Shown piece after piece: positions 9,199 through 21,840 of a DNA stretch of 64,000 nucleotides (the stretch's first letter is position 1; every line of letters begins with the position of its first letter). Made by a program: the position numbers and the translations under genes. The notes under the pieces are model-generated. The model had not been told where the DNA came from. It made no database searches and saw nothing but the letters and a program-made list of their open reading frames with translations. Source of the stretch: Lepas anatifera (lineage: Eukaryota; Arthropoda; Thecostraca; Lepadidae); NCBI GenBank assembly GCA_034440635.1, contig JAOTON010002068.1, forward strand, positions 995,001-1,059,000. Reading direction: 5' to 3'.

Positions 9199-10350
9199 TC
9201 TGTTCTGAGCGCTGGTATCAGAGACCTAAAACTTTTGTGGATAGAAGGCACTTCCAAATGAATAAGCACCACGGTTGTCAATTTTCAAAATTTTCAAAAT
9301 TTTGCCCAGAATTTTGCATTATAGGATTTTTAACTTTTATTTTTCTATTTTTTGCTAATTCATCTAGACTCTTCAAACTTGCACCCTTTTACATGAGGGA
9401 AATTTGTAGTTCACACAAAAAGTTGGAAAGAAAAAGCTTTAAATTTAGTGCTCCAAATTAGCTTTTAAACTTTGCACCCTAAATTTGGCATAAAACTCGT
9501 GGTCTAAACTACAGGCTCGAAATATCTGAAGCTACAGCAGTTCAGGTTCTGAGTCAAATATCAACTTAAAGGCCGGTTTGTGCAGTACTGCACAAACACA
9601 GAAACAAAACAAAAACGGAAATTTAAGGGTCCTTTTTGGCCCATTCCGTGAAGGTCTGCATTTCCCAAAATATCATTCAAACCCTTATATCTTCCGATCT
9701 AATTGATAAAAATTAGTTCCCATTTCAGATAATAAAAGAGAATAGCCTCCTTTATTATATATTTAGAGATAAAAACTTTCAGACTGAAACTTTTTATTTT
9801 ATAGGCAAAAATAAAATATAAGTTTTTAAAATTTTTATTCTCAGCCCCCTGGTTTCCAGACTATGATAGCTACGGTATTGAACTTAACACGGCTGGATAG
9901 AAAACTTCGTTGCCGTCATTTTTCTCACTCATACCCCCCACTTATCTCTTACGGCTTCCGCGCTATAAGCCGTAAAGGACATTTCAAAGTGGTAATTTTA
10001 TCAGTTCATTTTTGCTTCACACCGGGGTTTAGGGTGGTTACAGTCATTGGAGGGAAATGAAATTTTGCATGCAGCTAGGTAAGAGACATATGTCGACATT
10101 CCATCTGCATAGATATCAATGAAACACCAAGTTACCTTTACAAACATGCCGTTTCTCCACGCAACGTTGTAGCAAATCACCACGCGTCACGCCTGCGTCC
10201 ACGCCGCGGCAGCGCCGGCGACCGGCGCGGCCGTTTCTGTTTATTTATGGTCTGGTAAAAAAGTACCCAATACTACCCATAATGCATCACAAGTAATTAG
10301 AGTACCGTAAAAGTCCGAGTTTACAATAAGAGTATTATGTTTCTGTTTTT
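9199..10350 (+). repeat. AT-rich core of unit 1
   Basis: About 1.15 kb shared with units 2-5 and 7. It starts after (TTG)n at 'ctgttctgagcgctgg' and runs to 'tctgtttttggaccat'. Short frames such as 9863-10060 recur in the other units because the DNA is duplicated; I see no sign of a real protein. Confidence 0.85.
9576..9597. repeat. Perfect 22-bp palindrome in the AT-rich core
   Basis: The half-site is gtttgtgcagt, followed at once by its reverse complement. Identical copies lie at 14092-14113, 18366-18387, 22644-22665, 26960-26981 and 33739-33760. Unit 0 has one broken position and the divergent core near 31197 keeps only a degraded form. Confidence 0.85.
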
Positions 10351-10354
10351 GGAC

Positions 10355-10775
10355 CATGGGTGGATCCAGGGAATAAGTAGGCTAGGTGCCCCCCTCACCC
10401 TTCTCCCCCATCCCCCTCCCCCAGCCCCCAATCGACCATCGGCGCCCTCTGAAATTGTAAAGACACGCCTCTCATGGTCGATGACGCTCCCTGAAATGTC
10501 GCTTCCCATACGCGGATCCAGGATTGCCTATCGGGGGCGAGGTGGAAGGGGAAATTTCCTGGTGGGCGCTATCTACACCAGGGACGCCACTTTTGGCCGG
10601 AAAACCTATCAAGTAGGCGCTAAAACCTATCAGTACACCCTGATACCTGCATCTCGGGGAAAACGACATTTCAGGGGGTGCCATCGAACTTTCCAGGAGT
10701 TTCCGGGACAATTTCAGGGGGCGCTAAGATTCTATGGGGGGCACCTGTCCCCTTTCCCCCTTGGATCCGCCTATG
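10355..10775 (-). mobile_element. GGATCC-terminal MITE block of unit 1
   Basis: It begins 'gggtggatccaggg' and ends 'ttggatccgcctatg' (about 10763-10775), with a further internal end 'gcggatccaggattgcc' near 10513. The interior, read on the minus strand, matches 43081-43250 in T7 copy A (cctgaaatgtcg.., gataggttttagcgcc.., ggccaaaagtggc..). It has no coding capacity. The minisatellite begins about 40 bp past its right end. Confidence 0.75.
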
Positions 10776-10814
10776 TCGTTTCGGGGGGGGCACGGAGGTG
10801 GGGTCGTTACGGGT

Positions 10815-13277
10815 GTGGGGGTAAGGAGCTCGAGCATAAGCGGATCCAGGACATCAGCATGGGGGTAGGGGCTAAAGATTTCGAGCATAGGCAGACCCAG
10901 GACATCAGTACGAGGGTGGGGCTAGGGAGTTAGAGCATAGGCGGATCCAGGACATCGGTACGAGGGTCGGGCTAGGGAGTTAGAGCATAGGCGGATCCAG
11001 GACATCGGTACGAGGGTCGGGCTAGGGAGTTAGAGCATAGGCGGATCCAGGACGTTAGTACGGGGATGGGGCTAAGCAGCTGAGCATTAGCGGATTCAGG
11101 ACATCAGTACGGGGTGAGACTCGGGAGTTCCAGCATAGGCGGATCCAGGACATCAGTAGGGGGTAGGGCTACGGAGTTCGAGCATAGGCGGATCCAGGAT
11201 ATTAGTACGGGGATGGGGCTAAGGAGATCGAGCATAGGCGGATCTAGGACATCTGTACGGGGGTGGAGATAAGGAGCTCGAGCATAGGCTGATCCAGGAC
11301 ATCAGTATGGGTGTGGGGCTAAGGAGCTCGAGCAGAGGCGGATCTAGGACATCAGTACGGCGGTGGGGCTAAAGGGCTTGAGTATAGGCGGATCAAGGAC
11401 ATCAGTACGGGGGTGAGGCTAAGGAGCTCGAGCATAAGCGGATCCAGGACATCAGCACGTGGGTAGGGGCTAAAGAGTTCGAGCATGGGCGGATCCAGGA
11501 CATCAGTACGGGGGTGGGGCTAAGAAGCTCGAGCATAAGCGGATTCAGCTGATCAGTACGGGGGTGGGGCTCGGGAGCTCGAGCATAGGCGGCTCTAGGA
11601 CATCAGTACGGTGGTGGGGCTCGGGCGTTCCAGCATAGGCGGATCCAGGACATTAGTAGGGTGGTAGGGGCTAAAGAGTTCGAGTATAGGCGAATCCAGG
11701 GCAGTACGGAGGTGGGGCTACGGAGTTCGAGCATAGGCAGATCCAGGACATCAGTTCGGGGGTGGGGCTAAGGAGCTCGAGCATAGGCGGATCCAGGACA
11801 TCAGCGCAGGGGTGTGGCTCCGGAGCTCGAGTAAAGGCGGATCCAGGACATCAGTGGGCGGGGGGAGGGTAGGGGCTACGGAGTTCGAGCATAGGCGGAT
11901 CCAGGACATCAGTAAGAAGGTGGGGTAAGGAGCTCGAGCATAGGCGGATCCAGGACATCAGTAGCGGGTAGGGGCTAAGGAGTTCGAGCATAGGCGGATC
12001 CAGGACATCAGTACGGAGGTGGGGCTAAAAAGTTCGAGCATAGGCGGATCCAGGACATCAGTACGGGGGTGGGGCTAAGGAGCTCCAGCAAAGGCGGATC
12101 CAGGCCTCAGTACGGGGGGTGGGGCTAAGGAGCTCAAGCATAGGCGGATCTAGGACATCAGTACGGTGGTGGGGCTCGGGCGTTCCAGCATAGGCGGATC
12201 CAGGACAATAGTAGGGTGGTAGGGGCTAAAGAGTTTGAGTATAGGCGAATCCAGGGCAGTACGGAGGTGGGGCTACGGAGTTCGAGCATAGGCAGATCCA
12301 GGACATCAGTTCGGGGGTGGGGCTAAGGAGCTCGAGCATAGGCGGATCCAGGACATCAGTGCAGGGGTGTGGCTCCAGAGCTCGAGTAAAGGCGGATTCA
12401 GGACATCAGTACGGGGGTGGGGCTAAGGAGATCGAGCATAAGTGGATCCAGGACATCTGTACGGGGTTGGGGCTAAAAAGCTGGAGCATAGGCGGATCCA
12501 GGACATCAGTATGGGTGTGGGGCTAAGGAGCTCGAGCAGAGGCGGATCCAGGGCATCAGTACGGGGGTGGGGCTAAGGGGTTCGAGTATAGGCGGATAAA
12601 GGACATCAGTACAGAGGTGGGGCTAAGGAGCTCAAGCATAAGCGGATCCAGGACATCAGCACAGGGGTAAGGGCTAAAGAGTTCGAGCATAGGCGGATCC
12701 AGGACATCAGTACGGGGGTGGGGATAAGGAGCTCGAGCATAAGCGGAGCCAGGATATCAGTACGGGGGTAGAGGCTAAGGAGTTTGAGCATAGACGGATC
12801 CAGCATATCGGTACGGGGATTGGGCTAAGGAGATCCAGCATAGGCGGATCCAGGACATCTGTACGGAGGTGGGGCTAAGGAGCTCGAGCATAGGCGGATC
12901 CAGGACATCAGTATGGGTGTTGGGCTAAGGAGCTCGAGCAGAGGCGGATCCAGTACATCAGTACGGGGCTGGGGTAAGAGGCTCGAGTATAGGCGCATCA
13001 AAGACATCAGTACGGGGGTGGGGCTAAGGAGCTCGAGCATAAGCGGATTCAGGACATCAGTACGTGGGTGGGGCTCGGGAGCTCGAACATAGGCGGATCC
13101 AGGACATCAGTAGGGGTAGGGGCTAAGGAGTTCAAGCATAGGCGGATCCAGGGCAGTATAGAGGTGGGGCTACGGAGTTCCAGCATAGGCAGATCCAGGA
13201 CATATGTAAGGGGGTGGGGTAAGGAGCTCGAGCATAGGCGGATCCAGGACATCAGTTCGGTGGTGGGGCTGAGGTCT
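10815..13277 (+). repeat. Minisatellite array 2
   Basis: The same roughly 50-bp monomer family as array 1. A run of variants around 11590-11790 recurs around 12148-12340, an internal period of about 560 bp. G-rich on this strand and non-coding. Confidence 0.95.
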
Positions 13278-13286
13278 CGAGCTGGG

Positions 13287-16200
13287 GCATAACTCGGTAA
13301 CAAATAGGCTGAATTGGGTGAAAATCTGCAGGCATAGGTGAAATACCGTCGGAAAACCCATCATATTTTATATTGTATCTCCTTTCTTCTCGTCATGCCC
13401 AGTCTTTGCTTAACAAAACAATCATTATGCGTGTGTTTATTTCTTTGATGATATGAACAGAGGGCAAGCGTGGTGCAGTATGCAGAGACATGCTAATTTA
13501 GGAAAACATGGGCCTAGACAGGGGATTGAATGGAGCCATAATGAGAACCCAAAACCTAAAACTCCAACATTGCGTTGTTATAAGTATCAAACTGCTGAAA
13601 ACACTCGCCTGTCAATCGAACTGTTTGGCTAACGTACATTGTCACCGGCTTCTCCTGCGCCAGAGCGGCACCAGCCGAGGCCGCAGGCCGAGGTTGTTGT
13701 TGTTGTTGTTGTTGTCTGTTCTGAGCGCTGGTATCAGAGACCTAAAACTTTTGTGGATAGAAGGCACTTCCAAATGAATAAGCACCACGGTTGTCAATTT
13801 TCAAAATTTTCAAAATTTTGCCCAGAATTTTGCATTATGTGATTTTTAACTTTTATTTTTCTATTTTTTGCTAATTCATCTAGACTCTTCAAACTTGCAC
13901 CCTTTTACATCAGGGAAATTTGTAGTTCACACAAAAAGTTGGAAAGAAAAAGCTTTAAATTTAGGGCTCCAAATTAGCTTTTAAACTTTGCACCCTAAAT
14001 TTGGCATAAAACTCATGGTCTAAACTACAGGCTCGAAATATCTGAAGCTACAGCAGTTCAGGTTCTGAGTCAAATATCAACTTAAAGGCCGGTTTGTGCA
14101 GTACTGCACAAACACAGAAACAAAACAAAAACGGAAATTTAAGGGTCCTTTTTGGCCCATTCCGTGAAGGTCTGCATTTCCCAAAATATCATTCAAACCC
14201 TTATATCTTCCGATCTAATTGATAAAAATTAGTTCCCATTTCAGATAATAAGAGAGAATAGCCTCCTTTATTATATATTTAGAGATAAAAACTTTCAGGC
14301 TGAAACTTTTTATTTTATAGGCAAAAATAAAATATAAGTTTTTAAAATTTTTATTCTCAGCCCCCTGGTTTCCAGACCATGATAGCTACGGTATTGAACT
14401 TAACACGGCTGGATAGAAAACTTTGTTGCCGTCATTTTTCTCACTCATACCCCCCACTTATCTCTTACGGCTTCCGCGCTATAAGCCGTAAAAGGCATTT
14501 CAAAGTGGTAATTTTATCAGTTCATTTTTGCTTCACACCGGGGTTTAGGGTGGTTAGAGTCATTGGAGGGAAATGAAATTTTGCATGCAGCTAGGTAAGA
14601 GACATATGTCGACATTCCATCTGCATATATATCAATGAAACACCAAGTTACCTTTACTAACATGCCGTTTCTCCACGCATCGTTGTAGCAAATCACCACG
14701 CGTCACCCCTGCGTCCACGCCGCGGCAACGCCGGCGATCGGCGCGGCCGTTTCTGTTTATTTATGGTCTGGTAAAAAAGTACCCAACACTACCCATAATG
14801 CATCACAAGTAATTAGAGTACCGTAAAAGTCTGAGTTTACAATAAGAGTATTATGTTTCTGTTTTTGGACCATGGGTGGATCCAGGGAATAAGTAGGCTA
14901 GGTGCCCCCCCTCACCCTTCTCCCCCATCCCCTCCCCCAACCCCCAATCGACCATCGGCGCCCTCTGAAATTGTAAAGACACGCCTCTCAAGGCGAATGA
15001 CGCTCCCTGAAATGTCGCTTCCCATACGCGGATCCAGGATTGCCTATCGGGGGCGAGGTGGAAGGGGAAACTTCCTGGTGGGCGCTATCTACACCAGGGA
15101 CGCCACTTTTGGCCGGAAAAACCTATCAAGTAGGCGCTAAAACCTATCAGTAGACCCCGATACCTGCATCTCGGGGAAAACGACATTTCAGGGGGTGCCA
15201 TCGAACTTTCCAGGGGTTTCCGGGACAATTTCAGGGGGCGCTAAGATTCTATGGGGGCACCTGTCCCCTTTCCCCTTGTATCCGCCTATGTCGTTTCGGG
15301 GGCGGGGGGCACGGAGGTGGGGCGTTACTGGTGTGGGGGTAAGGAGATCGAGCATAAGCGGATCCAGGACATCAGCATGGGGGTAAGGGCTAAAGAGTTC
15401 GAGCATAGGCGGACCCAGGACATCAGTACGAGGGTGGGGCTAGGGAGTTAGAGCATAGGCGGATCCAGGACATCGGTACGAGGGTCGGGCTAGGGAGTTA
15501 GAGCATAGGCGGATCCAGGACATCGGTACGAGGGTCGGGCTAGGAGTTAGAGCATAGGCGGATCCAGGACATTAGTACGGGGATGGGGCTAAGCAGCTGA
15601 GCATTAGCGGAATCAGGACATCAGTACGGGGTGAGACTCGGGGGTTCCAGCATAGGCGGATCCAGGACATCAGTAAGGGGGTAGGGGCTACGGAGTTCGA
15701 GCATAGGCGGATCCAGGATATTAGTACGGGGATGGGGCTAAGGAGCTCGAGCAGAGGTGGATCTAGGACATCAGTACGGCGGTGGGGCTAAGAAGCTCGA
15801 GCATAAGCGGATTCAGCTGATCAGTACGGGGGTGGGGCTCGGGAGCTCGAGCATAGTCGGATCCAGGACATCAGTAGGGGGTGGGGGCTAAGTAGTTCGA
15901 GCATAGGCGGATCCAGGGCAGTACAGAGGTGGGGCTACGAAGTTCGAGCATAGGCGGATCCAGGACATCAGTAAGGGGGTGGGGTAAGGAGCTCGAGCAT
16001 AGGCGGATCCAGGACATCAGTGGGGGGGTAGGGGCTACGGAGTTCGAGCATAGGCGGATCCAAGACATCAGGAAGAAGGTGGGGTAAGGAGCTCGAGCAT
16101 AGGCGGATCCAGGACATCAGTAGGGGGTAGGGGCTAAGGAGTTCGAGCATATGCGGATCCAAGGACATCAGTACGGAGGTGGGGCTAAGAAGTTCGAGCA

Positions 16201-17560
16201 TAGGCGGATCCAGGACATCAGTACGGGGTTGGGGCTAAGGAGCTCCAGCAAAGGCGGATCCAGGCCTCAGTACGGGGGTGGGGCTAAGGAGCTCGAGCAT
16301 AGGCGGATCCAGGACATCAGTACGGTGGTGGGGCTCGGGCGTTCCAGCATAGGCGGATCCAGGACATTAGTAGGGTGGTAGGGAATAAAGATTTTGAGTA
16401 TAGGCGAATCCAGGGCAGTACGGAGGTGGGGCTACGGAGTTCGAGCATAGGCAGATCCAGGACATCAGTTCGGGGGTGGGGCTAAGGAGCTCGAGCATAG
16501 GCGGATCCAGGACATCAGTGCAGGGGTGTGGCTCCGGAGCCTGAGTAAAGGCGGATCCAGGACATCAGTACGGGGGTGGGGCTAAGGAGATCGAGCATAG
16601 GTGGATCCAGGACATCTGTACGGGGGTGGGGCTAAAGAGCTGGAGTATAGGCGGATCCAGGACATCAGTATGGGTGTGGGGCTAAGGAGCTCGAGCAGAG
16701 GCGGATCCAGGGCATCAGTACGGGGGTGGGGCTAAGGGGTTCGAGTATAGGCGGATAAAGGACATCAGTACAGAGGTGGGGCTAAGGAGCTCAATCATAA
16801 GCGGATCCAGGACATCAGCAGAGGGGTAGGGGCTAAAGAGTTCGGGCATAGGCGGATCCAGGACATCAGTACGGGTGTGGGGCTAAGGAGCTCGAGCATA
16901 AGCGGAGCCAGGATATCAGTACGGGGTTAGAGGCTAAGGGGTTTGAGCATAGGCGGATCCAGCATATCGGTACGGGGATGGGGCTAGGAGATCCAGCATA
17001 GGCGGATCCAGGACATCTGTACGGAGATGGGGCTAAGGAGCTCGAGCATAGGCGGATCCAGGACATCAGTATGGGTGTCGGGCTAAGGAGCTCGAGCAGA
17101 GGCGGATCCAGGACATCAGTACGGGGCCGGGGCTAAGGGGCTCGAGTATAGGCGGATCAAAGACATCAGTACGGGGGTGGGGCTAAGGAGCTCGAGCATA
17201 AGCGGATCCAGGACCTCAAGGGGCTAAAGAGTTAAAACAGGTAGGGGCTAAAGAGTTAAAACATAAGCGGATCCAGGACATCAGTACGGGGGTGGGGCTA
17301 AGGAGCTCGAGCATAAGCGGATTCAGGACATCAGTACGTGGGTGGGGCTCGGGAGCTCGAGCATAGGCGGATCCAGGACATCAGTAGGGGTAGTGGCTAA
17401 GGAGTTCAAGCATAGGCGGATCCAGGGCAGTATAGAGGTGGGGCTACTGAGTTCGAGCATAGGCAGATCCAGGACATATGTAAGGGGGTGGGGTAAGGAG
17501 CTCGAACATAGGCGGATCCAGGACATCAGTTCGGTGGTGGGGCTGAGGTCTCGAGCTGGG
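13287..17560 (+). repeat. Satellite unit 2 (4274 bp)
   Basis: Order: post-array block 13287-13690 with an empty TTAA site at 13410-13413, (TTG)n at about 13692-13714, AT-rich core 13714-14868, GGATCC-terminal block 14872-15285 (here the right end has mutated to gtatcc), array 15330-17549. No hairpin copies. The array includes a 'gttaaaacaggtaggggc' interruption near 17231. Confidence 0.92.
15330..17549 (+). repeat. Minisatellite array 3
   Basis: Roughly 50-bp monomers in the same variant order as arrays 4-6. Non-coding. Confidence 0.95.
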
Positions 17561-20500
17561 GCATAATTCGGTAACAAATAGGCTGAATTGGGTGAAAATC
17601 TGCAGGTATAGGTGAAATACCGTCGGAAAACCCATCATATTTTATATTGTATCTCCTTTCTTCTCGTCATGCCCAGTCTTTGCTTAACAAAACAAACATT
17701 ATGCGTGTGTTTATTTCTTTGATGATATGAACAGAGGGCAAGCGTGGTGCAGTATGCAGAGACATGCTAATTTAGGAAAACATGGGCCTAGACAGGGGAT
17801 TGAATGGAGCCATAATGAGAACACAAAACCTAAAACTCCAACATTGCGTTGTTATAAGTATCAAACTGCTGAAAACACTCGCCTGTCAATCGAACTGTTT
17901 GGCTAACGTACATTGTCACCGGCTTCTCCTGCGCCAGAGCGGCACCTGCCGAGGCCGCAGGCCGAGGTTGTTTGTTGTTGTTGTTGTTGTCTGTTCTGAG
18001 CGCTGGTATCAGAGACCTAAAACTTTTGTGGATAGAAGGCACTTCCAAATGAATAAGCACCACGGTTGTCAATTTTCAAAATTTTCAAAATTTTGCCCAG
18101 AATTTTGCATTATGTGATTTTTAACTTTTATTTTTCTATTTTTTGCTAATTCATCTAGACTCTTCAAACTTGCACCCTTTTACATCAGGGAAATTTGTAG
18201 TTCACACAAAAAGTTGGAAAGAAAAAGCTTTAAATTTAGGGCTCTAAATTAGCTTTTAAACTTTGCACCCTAAATTTGGCATAAAACTCATGGTCTAAAC
18301 TACAGGCTCGAAATATCTGAAGCTACAGCAGTTCAGGTTCTGAGTCAAATATCAACTTAAAGGCCGGTTTGTGCAGTACTGCACAAACACAGAAACAAAA
18401 CAAAAACGGAAATTTAAGGGTCCTTTTTGGCCCATTCCGTGAAGGTCTGCATTTCCCAAAATATCATTCAAACCCTTATATCTTCCGATCTAATTGATAA
18501 AAATTAGTTCCCATTTCAGATAATAAGAGAGAATAGCCTCCTTTATTATATATTTAGAGATAAAAACTTTCAGGCTGAAACTTTTTATTTTATAGGCAAA
18601 AATAAAATATAAGTTTTTAAAATTTTTATTCTCAGCCCCCTGGTTTCCAGACCATGATAGCTACGGTATTGAACTTAACACGGCTGGATAGAAAACTTCG
18701 TTGCCGTCATTTTTCTCACTGATACCCCCCACTTATCTCTTACGGCTTCCGCGCTATAAGCCGTAAAATGCATTTCAAAGTGGTAATTTTATCAGTTCAT
18801 TTTTGCTTCACACCGGGGTTTAGGGTGGTTAGAGTCATTGGAGGGAAATGAAATTTTGCATGCAGCTAGGTAAGAGACATATGTCGACATTCCATCTGCA
18901 TATATATCAATGAAACACCAAGTTACCTTTACTAACATGCCGTTCCTCCACGCATCGTTGTAGCAAATCACCACGCGTCACCCCTGCGTCCACGTCGCGG
19001 CAACGCCGGCGATCGGCGCGGCCGTTTCTGTTTATTTATGGTCTGGTAAAAAAGTACCCAACACTACCCATAATGCATCACAAGTAATTAGAGTACCGTA
19101 AAAGTCTGAGTTTACAATAAGAGTATTATGTTTCTGTTTTTGGACCATGGGTGGATCCAGGGAATAAGTAGGCTAGGTGCCCCCCCCCACCCTTCTCCCC
19201 CCATCCCCTCCCCCAACCCCCAATCGACCATCGGCGCCCTCTGAAATTGTAAAGACACGCCTCTCAAGGTCGAATGACGCTCCCTGAAATGTCGCTTCCC
19301 ATACGCGGATCCAGGATTGCCTATCGGGGGCGAGGTGGAAGGGGAAACTTCCTGGTGGGCGCTATCTACACCAGGGACGCCACTTTTGGCCGGAAAAACC
19401 TATCAAGTAGGCGCTAAAACCTATCAGTAGACCCCGATACCTGCATCTCGGGGAAAACGACATTTCAGGGGGTGCCATCGAACTTTCCAGGGGTTTCCGG
19501 GACAATTTCAGGGGGCGCTAAGATTCTATGGGGGGCACCTGTCCCCTTTCCCCTTGGATCCGCCTATGTCGTTTCGGGGGCGGGGGGGCACGGAGGTGGG
19601 GCGTTACTGGTGTGGGGGTAAGGAGATCGAGCATAAGCGGATCCAGGACATCAGCATGGGGGTAAGGGCTAAAGAGTTCGAGCATAGGCGGACCCAGGAC
19701 ATCAGTACGAGGGTGGGGCTAGGGAGTTAGAGCATAGGCGGATCCAGGACATCGGTACGAGGGTCGGGCTAGGGAGTTAGAGCATAGGCGGATCCAGGAC
19801 ATCGGTACGAGGGTCGGGCTAGGGAGTTAGAGCATAGGCGGATCCAGGACATTAGTACGGGGATGGGGCTAAGCAGCTGAGCATTAGCGGAATCAGGACA
19901 TCAGTACGGGGTGAGACTCGGGAGTTCCAGCATAGGCGGATCCAGGACATCAGTAGGGGGTAGGGGCTACGGAGTTCGAGCATAGGCGGATCCAGGATAT
20001 TAGTACGGGGATGGGGCTAAGGAGCTCGAGCAGAGGCGGATCTAGGACATCAGTACGGCGGTGGGGCTAAGAAGCTCGAGCATAAGCGGATTCAGCTGAT
20101 CAGTACGGGGGTGGGGCTCGGGAGCTCGAGCATAGTCGGATCCAGGACATCAGTAGGGGGGTGGGGGCTAAGTAGTTCGAGCATAGGCGGATCCAGGGCA
20201 GTACAGAGGTGGGGCTACGAAGTTCGAGCACAGGCGGATCCAGGACATCAGTAAGGGGTGGGGTAAGGAGCTCGAGCATAGGCGGATCCAGGACATCAGT
20301 GGGGGGGGTAGGGGCTACGGAGTTCGAGCATAGGCGGATCCAAGACATCAGGAAGAAGGTGGGGTAAGGAGCTCGAGCATAGGCGGATCCAGGACATCAG
20401 TAGGGGGTAGGGGCTAAGGAGTTCGAGCATATGCGGATCCAGGACATCAGTACGGAGGTGGGGCTAAGAAGTTCGAGCATAGGCGGATCCAGGACATCAG

Positions 20501-21840
20501 TACGGGGGTGGGGCTAAGGAGCTCCAGCAAAGGCGGATCCAGGCCTCAGTACGGGGGTGGGGCTAAGGAGCTCGAGCATAGGCGGATCCAGGACATCAGT
20601 ACGGTGGTGGGGCTCGGGCGTTCCAGCATAGGCGGATCCAGGACATTAGTAGGGTGGTAGGGAATAAAGAGTTTGAGTATAGGCGAATCCAGGGCAGTAC
20701 GGAGGTGGGGCTACGGAGTTCGAGCATAGGCAGATCCAGGACATCAGTTCGGGGGTGGGGCTAAGGAGCTCGAGCATAGGCGGATCCAGGACATCAGTGC
20801 AGGGGTGTGGCTCCGGAGCCTGAGTAAAGGCGGATCCAGGACATCAGTACGGGGGGTGGGGCTAAGGAGATCGAGCATAGGTGGATCCAGGACATCTGTA
20901 CGGGGGTGGGGCTAAAGAGCTGGAGTATAGGCGGATCCAGGACATCAGTATGGGTGTGGGGCTAAGGAGCTCGAGCAGAGGCGGATCCAGGGCATCAGTA
21001 CGGGGGTGGGGCTAAGGGGTTCGAGTATAGGCGGATAAAGGACATCAGTACAGAGGTGGGGCTAAGGAGCTCAAGCATAAGCGGATCCAGGACATCAGCA
21101 GAGGGGTAGGGGCTAAAGAGTTCGGGCATAGGCGGATCCAGGACATCAGTACGGGGGTGGGGCTAAGGAGCTCGAGCATAAGCGGAGCCAGGATATCAGT
21201 ACGGGGTTAGAGGCTAAGGGGTTTGAGCATAGGCGGATCCAGCATATCGGTACGGGGATGGGGCTAGGAGATCCAGCATAGGCGGATCCAGGACATCTGT
21301 ACGGAGATGGGGCTAAGGAGCTCGAGCATAGGCGGATCCAGGACATCAGTATGGGTGTCGGGCTAAGGAGCTCGAGCAGAGGCGGATCCAGGACATCAGT
21401 ACGGGGCCGGGGCTAAGGGGCTCGAGTATAGGCGGATCAAAGACATCAGTACGGGGGTGGGGCTAAGGAGCTCGAGCATAAGCGGATCCAGGACATCAAG
21501 AGGCTAAAGAGTTAAAACAGGTAGGGGCTAAAGAGTTAAAACATAAGCGGATCCAGGACATCAGTACGGGAGTGGGGCTAAGGAGCTCGAGCATAAGCGG
21601 ATTCAGGACATCAGTACGTGGGTGGGGCTCGGGAGCTCGAGCATAGGCGGATCCAGGACATCATTAGGGGTAGGGGCTAAGGAGTTCAAGCATAGGCGGG
21701 TCCAGGGCAGTATAGAGGTGGGGCTACGGAGTTCGAGCATAGGCAGATCCAGGACATATGTAAGGGGTTGGGGTAAGGAGCTCGAGCATAGGCGGATCCA
21801 GGACATCAGTTCGGTGGTGGGGCTGAGGTCTCGAGCTGGG
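17561..21840 (+). repeat. Satellite unit 3 (4280 bp)
   Basis: Order: post-array block to about 17988 with an empty TTAA at 17684-17687, core 17990-19144, GGATCC-terminal block 19148-19566, array 19605-21829. Nearly identical to units 4 and 5 by eye, including rare monomer variants. Confidence 0.92.
19605..21829 (+). repeat. Minisatellite array 4
   Basis: Same monomer order as array 3, with a few changes in G-run length and single bases. Confidence 0.95.

Larger units (their letters stand above)
7606..13286 (+). repeat. Satellite unit 1 (divergent, carries T1a insertion)
   Basis: Order: post-array block from 'gcataactcggtaac' (7606), T1a insertion (7733-8757), rest of post-array block to about 9048, two hairpin repeats, AT-rich core (9199-10350), GGATCC-terminal block (10355-10775), array 2 (10815-13277). 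Without the insertion the unit is about 4.65 kb, longer than units 2-5, and it is more diverged. It lacks the 'gttaaaacagg' interruption present in the arrays of units 2-5 and 7. Confidence 0.85.

Noticed and set aside
9863..10060. Recurring 65-codon frame (MIATVLNLTRLDRK..) in the AT-rich core
   Set aside because: It is present only as part of the duplicated core. Substitutions between units fall without codon pattern, and the minus strand is open as well.
10337..10933. 198-codon plus-strand frame in unit 1
   Set aside because: It crosses the MITE block and the start of the minisatellite and is broken in every other unit.
13508..13777. Recurring 75-112-codon frame starting MGLDRGLNG in all units
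   Set aside because: It recurs because the post-array DNA is duplicated. Its C-terminal part runs through (TTG)n and changes frame between units, so there is no sign of selection on a protein.
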